From Verrucomicrobiales bacterium (GTDB lineage: Bacteria; Verrucomicrobiota; Verrucomicrobiia; Verrucomicrobiales; DEV007): DNA of 7,289 bases. The stretch lies in contig SLGN01000458.1 in assembly GCA_007123695.1 (NCBI GenBank), positions 1-7,289 on the forward strand, written 5' to 3'. The stretch's first letter is position 1, and each line of letters opens with the position of its first letter. The notes under the pieces are model-generated. The model saw only the letters and a list, made by a program, of their open reading frames with translations, was not told the origin of the DNA and searched no databases. Of the stretch, positions 5,072-7,289 are shown piece after piece. Position numbers and translations under genes: made by a program.

Positions 5072-7289
5072 CTATTCGAAGCGGAAAACGTATTTCAGCA
5101 AGGCTCGGTAATCGCTCCCCGCATCGACGTTGCCGACGAAGAAGAGCTGCTTCCAGAGACGGATGTTGCCGCCGAAGGTCTGCTGTCCTGTTTCGGGATT
5201 GACCCGACCGAGCTCAAGCTCGGTCCGCTCCTCGATCAAGTCAAGAATCGTGGGCTCTCCATCGACCTTGTTGCTCTTCTGCTTGAGGTTGCTGAGAAGG
5301 AGGCCCGCCGCCTTCTTCGCGGCGAGCGAGCCGGCGTCCTCCCCGACGAGATCGCTGCGCACCGTGCCCGTCGCCACGAGGGTGAGGATGTCCTCGGGCG
5401 GCAGAGGCGGGATGCTGGTGAGCACGTACTGCGGAGACAGGATGCGGTCGTAGAGGTAGATGGCGATGCGGTAGCGGTCCGCCCTGGCGCTGGCCTTGAA
5501 CTCGAGCGCGCCGTTGAGCCCGGTGCCCTCGTCGAAGTCGATTCGTCCCGTTTCCACATCGACACGGCTGAAAGGCAGCCGCATCTCGCCCTCGCGGATG
5601 GACACCCGCCCCACCGGAACCGGCCGCCCGAGGGTCCCGCCGATGCGGAGATCGGCGTTGATGTCGGACTCGAGTAGATTCGTCCGGATGAGGAAGGGCT
5701 GCTTCGTGTGGATGCGCACGTCGACCGGCCAGTCGCGGAAGGGGGCCGCCTCGACGCCGACGTCAAGATCTTTGAAGGCGGCCCCTCCCCCCTGAGGACT
5801 GCGCTGCACGGTAGGTAGCTTCGAGGCGGGACGACGCGTCGGCAGCCCCACCGGGAGCAGGTCGAAGTTCCGGAAGTAGCGGCTGTTGACGAGCCCGATC
5901 TCCCCCGAGAGCGCCGCGCGGGAGAGCGGCCCCTCGAGGCGCAGGTCGAGGTCGGTGCGCACATTGACGTCGGGATTGCGGTAGACGAGCACTTCCTCGC
6001 CCCGCAGCGCGAGTCGCAACTGCGGCTCCTCGCCCGGAGCGAAGAGCCCTTCTCCCTCGCCGGTCACGGTGCCGCCGGCGACGACGGCGAAGAGCCGCTC
6101 CAGCACGACCCGGTTCTCGCCGAAGCGGGCGGCGAGCTCGATGTCGCGCAGGCTCGGAGCGAGGCGGCTCTCCAGCCGCAGCCGCGAGACGGAAAGCCCG
6201 CCCGACCCGCTGATCTCGGGGGCGGAGAGGGTGCCGGAAACGGCGGCGTCGAGAGCGATCTCGCCGTCTATGGCCTCGATGCCCGGCACCTGTCCCGCAA
6301 GAAAGGCGAGCGGGCTGGACGCCATCTTGGCCGAGGCTTCGATCGTTTCCTCGGCGAAGACGCGCTGCCCCGTCGCCCACTCGGCGGGGTGGAAGGGCAG
6401 CCCGAGCTGGAGCGCGAGCGGCTGCACGTCGGGATGGCGGTAGTCGCCCCCGAGGGAGAGCCGCCCGTCTCCGGCACGCAGCTCGAGACCGATCCGCCCC
6501 GCCTCGAATGGCTCGCCCTCGCGGGGAACGGCGATGCCCTCGACGAGGAGGTCGGCGTGCAGCGAAGGAGCCGCCGCCGTGCCCGAGACGGCGAGGTCGA
6601 GGCTCGCCTCGCCGAGCACGGGCGGAGTTTCGAGAAAGAGAGAAGCCACGTCGTCGAGGGCGAGCGCCTTTACGTCGAGGGCGAGCGAGAGGGTTTCCTC
6701 CTGCGCAAACCAATCCGCCGGCGCGAGCTTCGCCGGGTCGAGGGGCAGACGCACGTCGAGCGCGAGGACCTCGCGCCCCCTCACCTGCCCCGTCGCCAGC
6801 GCGGTCAGCTCGTCGCCGGTCCAGCGGGCCGAGCCCGAGATTTGCAGCGGCGCGCTGCGCAGCTCGATCCGCTCCAGTTCGGCGGAGTCGGCGCGGTAGC
6901 TGCCCTCCAGCTCGGCGTCGAGGGCCTCGGCCCCGGCGGCGAGACGCAGGCCCCCGATCTTCGCCGAGAGGCGGCCCTCGTGCTCGGCCTCGGCGAGGCT
7001 GCCGCGCCCGGTCCACTGCGCCGAGGCGAGACCAGGCATCAGATCGGCGAGGGGGCGGCCCGCGAGCATGCGCCGCAGCCTGCTCTCGGCCTTGACCATG
7101 TCGGCTTCGATCGAAAGCTCGCCGGAATAGCTGCGGTCGCCCAGCCCGAAGCCGCCGCCGCCTTCCAGCCGGGAGAGCGCGTCCACGGCGACCTCGGCCT
7201 CGAAGCGGAGCCGATCCGTCTCCTCGACCTGCGCCCCGAGCCGCACGGACTGAAACGTTTCCCCGCCGAAGGCGAGCGTGTCGGAACCC
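5072..7289 (-). CDS. TamB-like translocation/assembly module protein (DUF490), 5' end missing
   Basis: The frame is open from the right edge (first full codon at 7288) to a TAG at 5072, giving 738 C-terminal residues. A GTG at 7246 is internal, because coding sequence continues upstream of it in the same beta-rich style; the true start lies outside. TamB proteins are anchored in the inner membrane, span the periplasm as a long beta-helical groove and work with an Omp85 partner; related AsmA-like proteins carry phospholipids. Visible here are repeating amphipathic strands with recurrent GT..AP or GT..RP turns (SGTAAAP, SGTLSAP, GGTLGRP at about residues 235, 351 and 551 of the visible part). 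The C-terminal DUF490 region has VDVETGRIDFDEG, ALEFKASARADRY and the hallmark IPPLPPEDILTLVATG (about 626-641), and ends in strands closing with KYVFRFE. A Pro/Arg/Gly-rich linker lies near 484-505. The Omp85 gene 21 bases downstream supports the assignment. Confidence 0.9.
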   Translation of the reverse strand, partial: GSDTLAFGGETFQSVRLGAQVEETDRLRFEAEVAVDALSRLEGGGGFGLGDRSYSGELSIEADMVKAESRLRRMLAGRPLADLMPGLASAQWTGRGSLAEAEHEGRLSAKIGGLRLAAGAEALDAELEGSYRADSAELERIELRSAPLQISGSARWTGDELTALATGQVRGREVLALDVRLPLDPAKLAPADWFAQEETLSLALDVKALALDDVASLFLETPPVLGEASLDLAVSGTAAAPSLHADLLVEGIAVPREGEPFEAGRIGLELRAGDGRLSLGGDYRHPDVQPLALQLGLPFHPAEWATGQRVFAEETIEASAKMASSPLAFLAGQVPGIEAIDGEIALDAAVSGTLSAPEISGSGGLSVSRLRLESRLAPSLRDIELAARFGENRVVLERLFAVVAGGTVTGEGEGLFAPGEEPQLRLALRGEEVLVYRNPDVNVRTDLDLRLEGPLSRAALSGEIGLVNSRYFRNFDLLPVGLPTRRPASKLPTVQRSPQGGGAAFKDLDVGVEAAPFRDWPVDVRIHTKQPFLIRTNLLESDINADLRIGGTLGRPVPVGRVSIREGEMRLPFSRVDVETGRIDFDEGTGLNGALEFKASARADRYRIAIYLYDRILSPQYVLTSIPPLPPEDILTLVATGTVRSDLVGEDAGSLAAKKAAGLLLSNLKQKSNKVDGEPTILDLIEERTELELGRVNPETGQQTFGGNIRLWKQLFFVGNVDAGSDYRALLKYVFRFE

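Noticed and set aside
5763..7016. A 417-codon minus-strand frame extremely rich in Arg, Ala and Gly
   Set aside because: It is an out-of-frame shadow of the TamB-like gene, which has clear family motifs in its own frame.

Overview
The window is GC-rich (about two thirds G+C by eye) and every gene I can support lies on the minus strand, so transcription runs from position 7289 down to 1. The organism is a diderm bacterium: one gene encodes an Omp85 outer-membrane beta-barrel and another a TamB-type envelope-spanning protein. A set of small prepilin-like genes followed by a much larger partner recalls the pilin-like gene cassettes of Verrucomicrobiota, especially Opitutae-type genomes. That taxonomic guess rests on protein style and gene order only and is moderate to low in confidence.

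Region 1 (7289-2975, minus) is an outer-membrane biogenesis pair. First comes the C-terminal 738 residues of a TamB-like protein whose start lies beyond the right edge. After 21 bases follows a complete 691-residue Omp85 protein with a signal peptide, about four POTRA domains and a C-terminal barrel. The two very likely form a TamA/TamB-like translocation and assembly module. The order (TamB gene first) is the reverse of the classical proteobacterial one.

Region 2 (2974-2723) is a 252-base gap holding an AT-rich island that stands out sharply from its surroundings. It contains promoter-like hexamers and a 7-bp inverted repeat, followed by a GC-rich stretch able to fold in the leader of the next operon. 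No convincing terminator was seen after the Omp85 gene.

Region 3 (2722-1, minus) is a tightly packed three-gene operon of type IV pilin or pseudopilin-like proteins: 160 aa, 178 aa, and a large protein of at least 569 aa that runs off the left edge. The genes overlap as TGATG and ATGA, so translation is probably coupled. The large third gene has no stop in the window and its frame is open over the entire 1707 bases. The order small, small, large recalls GspI-GspJ-GspK or PilV-PilW-PilX, which build the tip of pseudopili and pili, and also the Verrucomicrobia-specific cassettes. Nothing in the window encodes the assembly ATPase, platform protein, secretin or prepilin peptidase, so these must be supplied from elsewhere.
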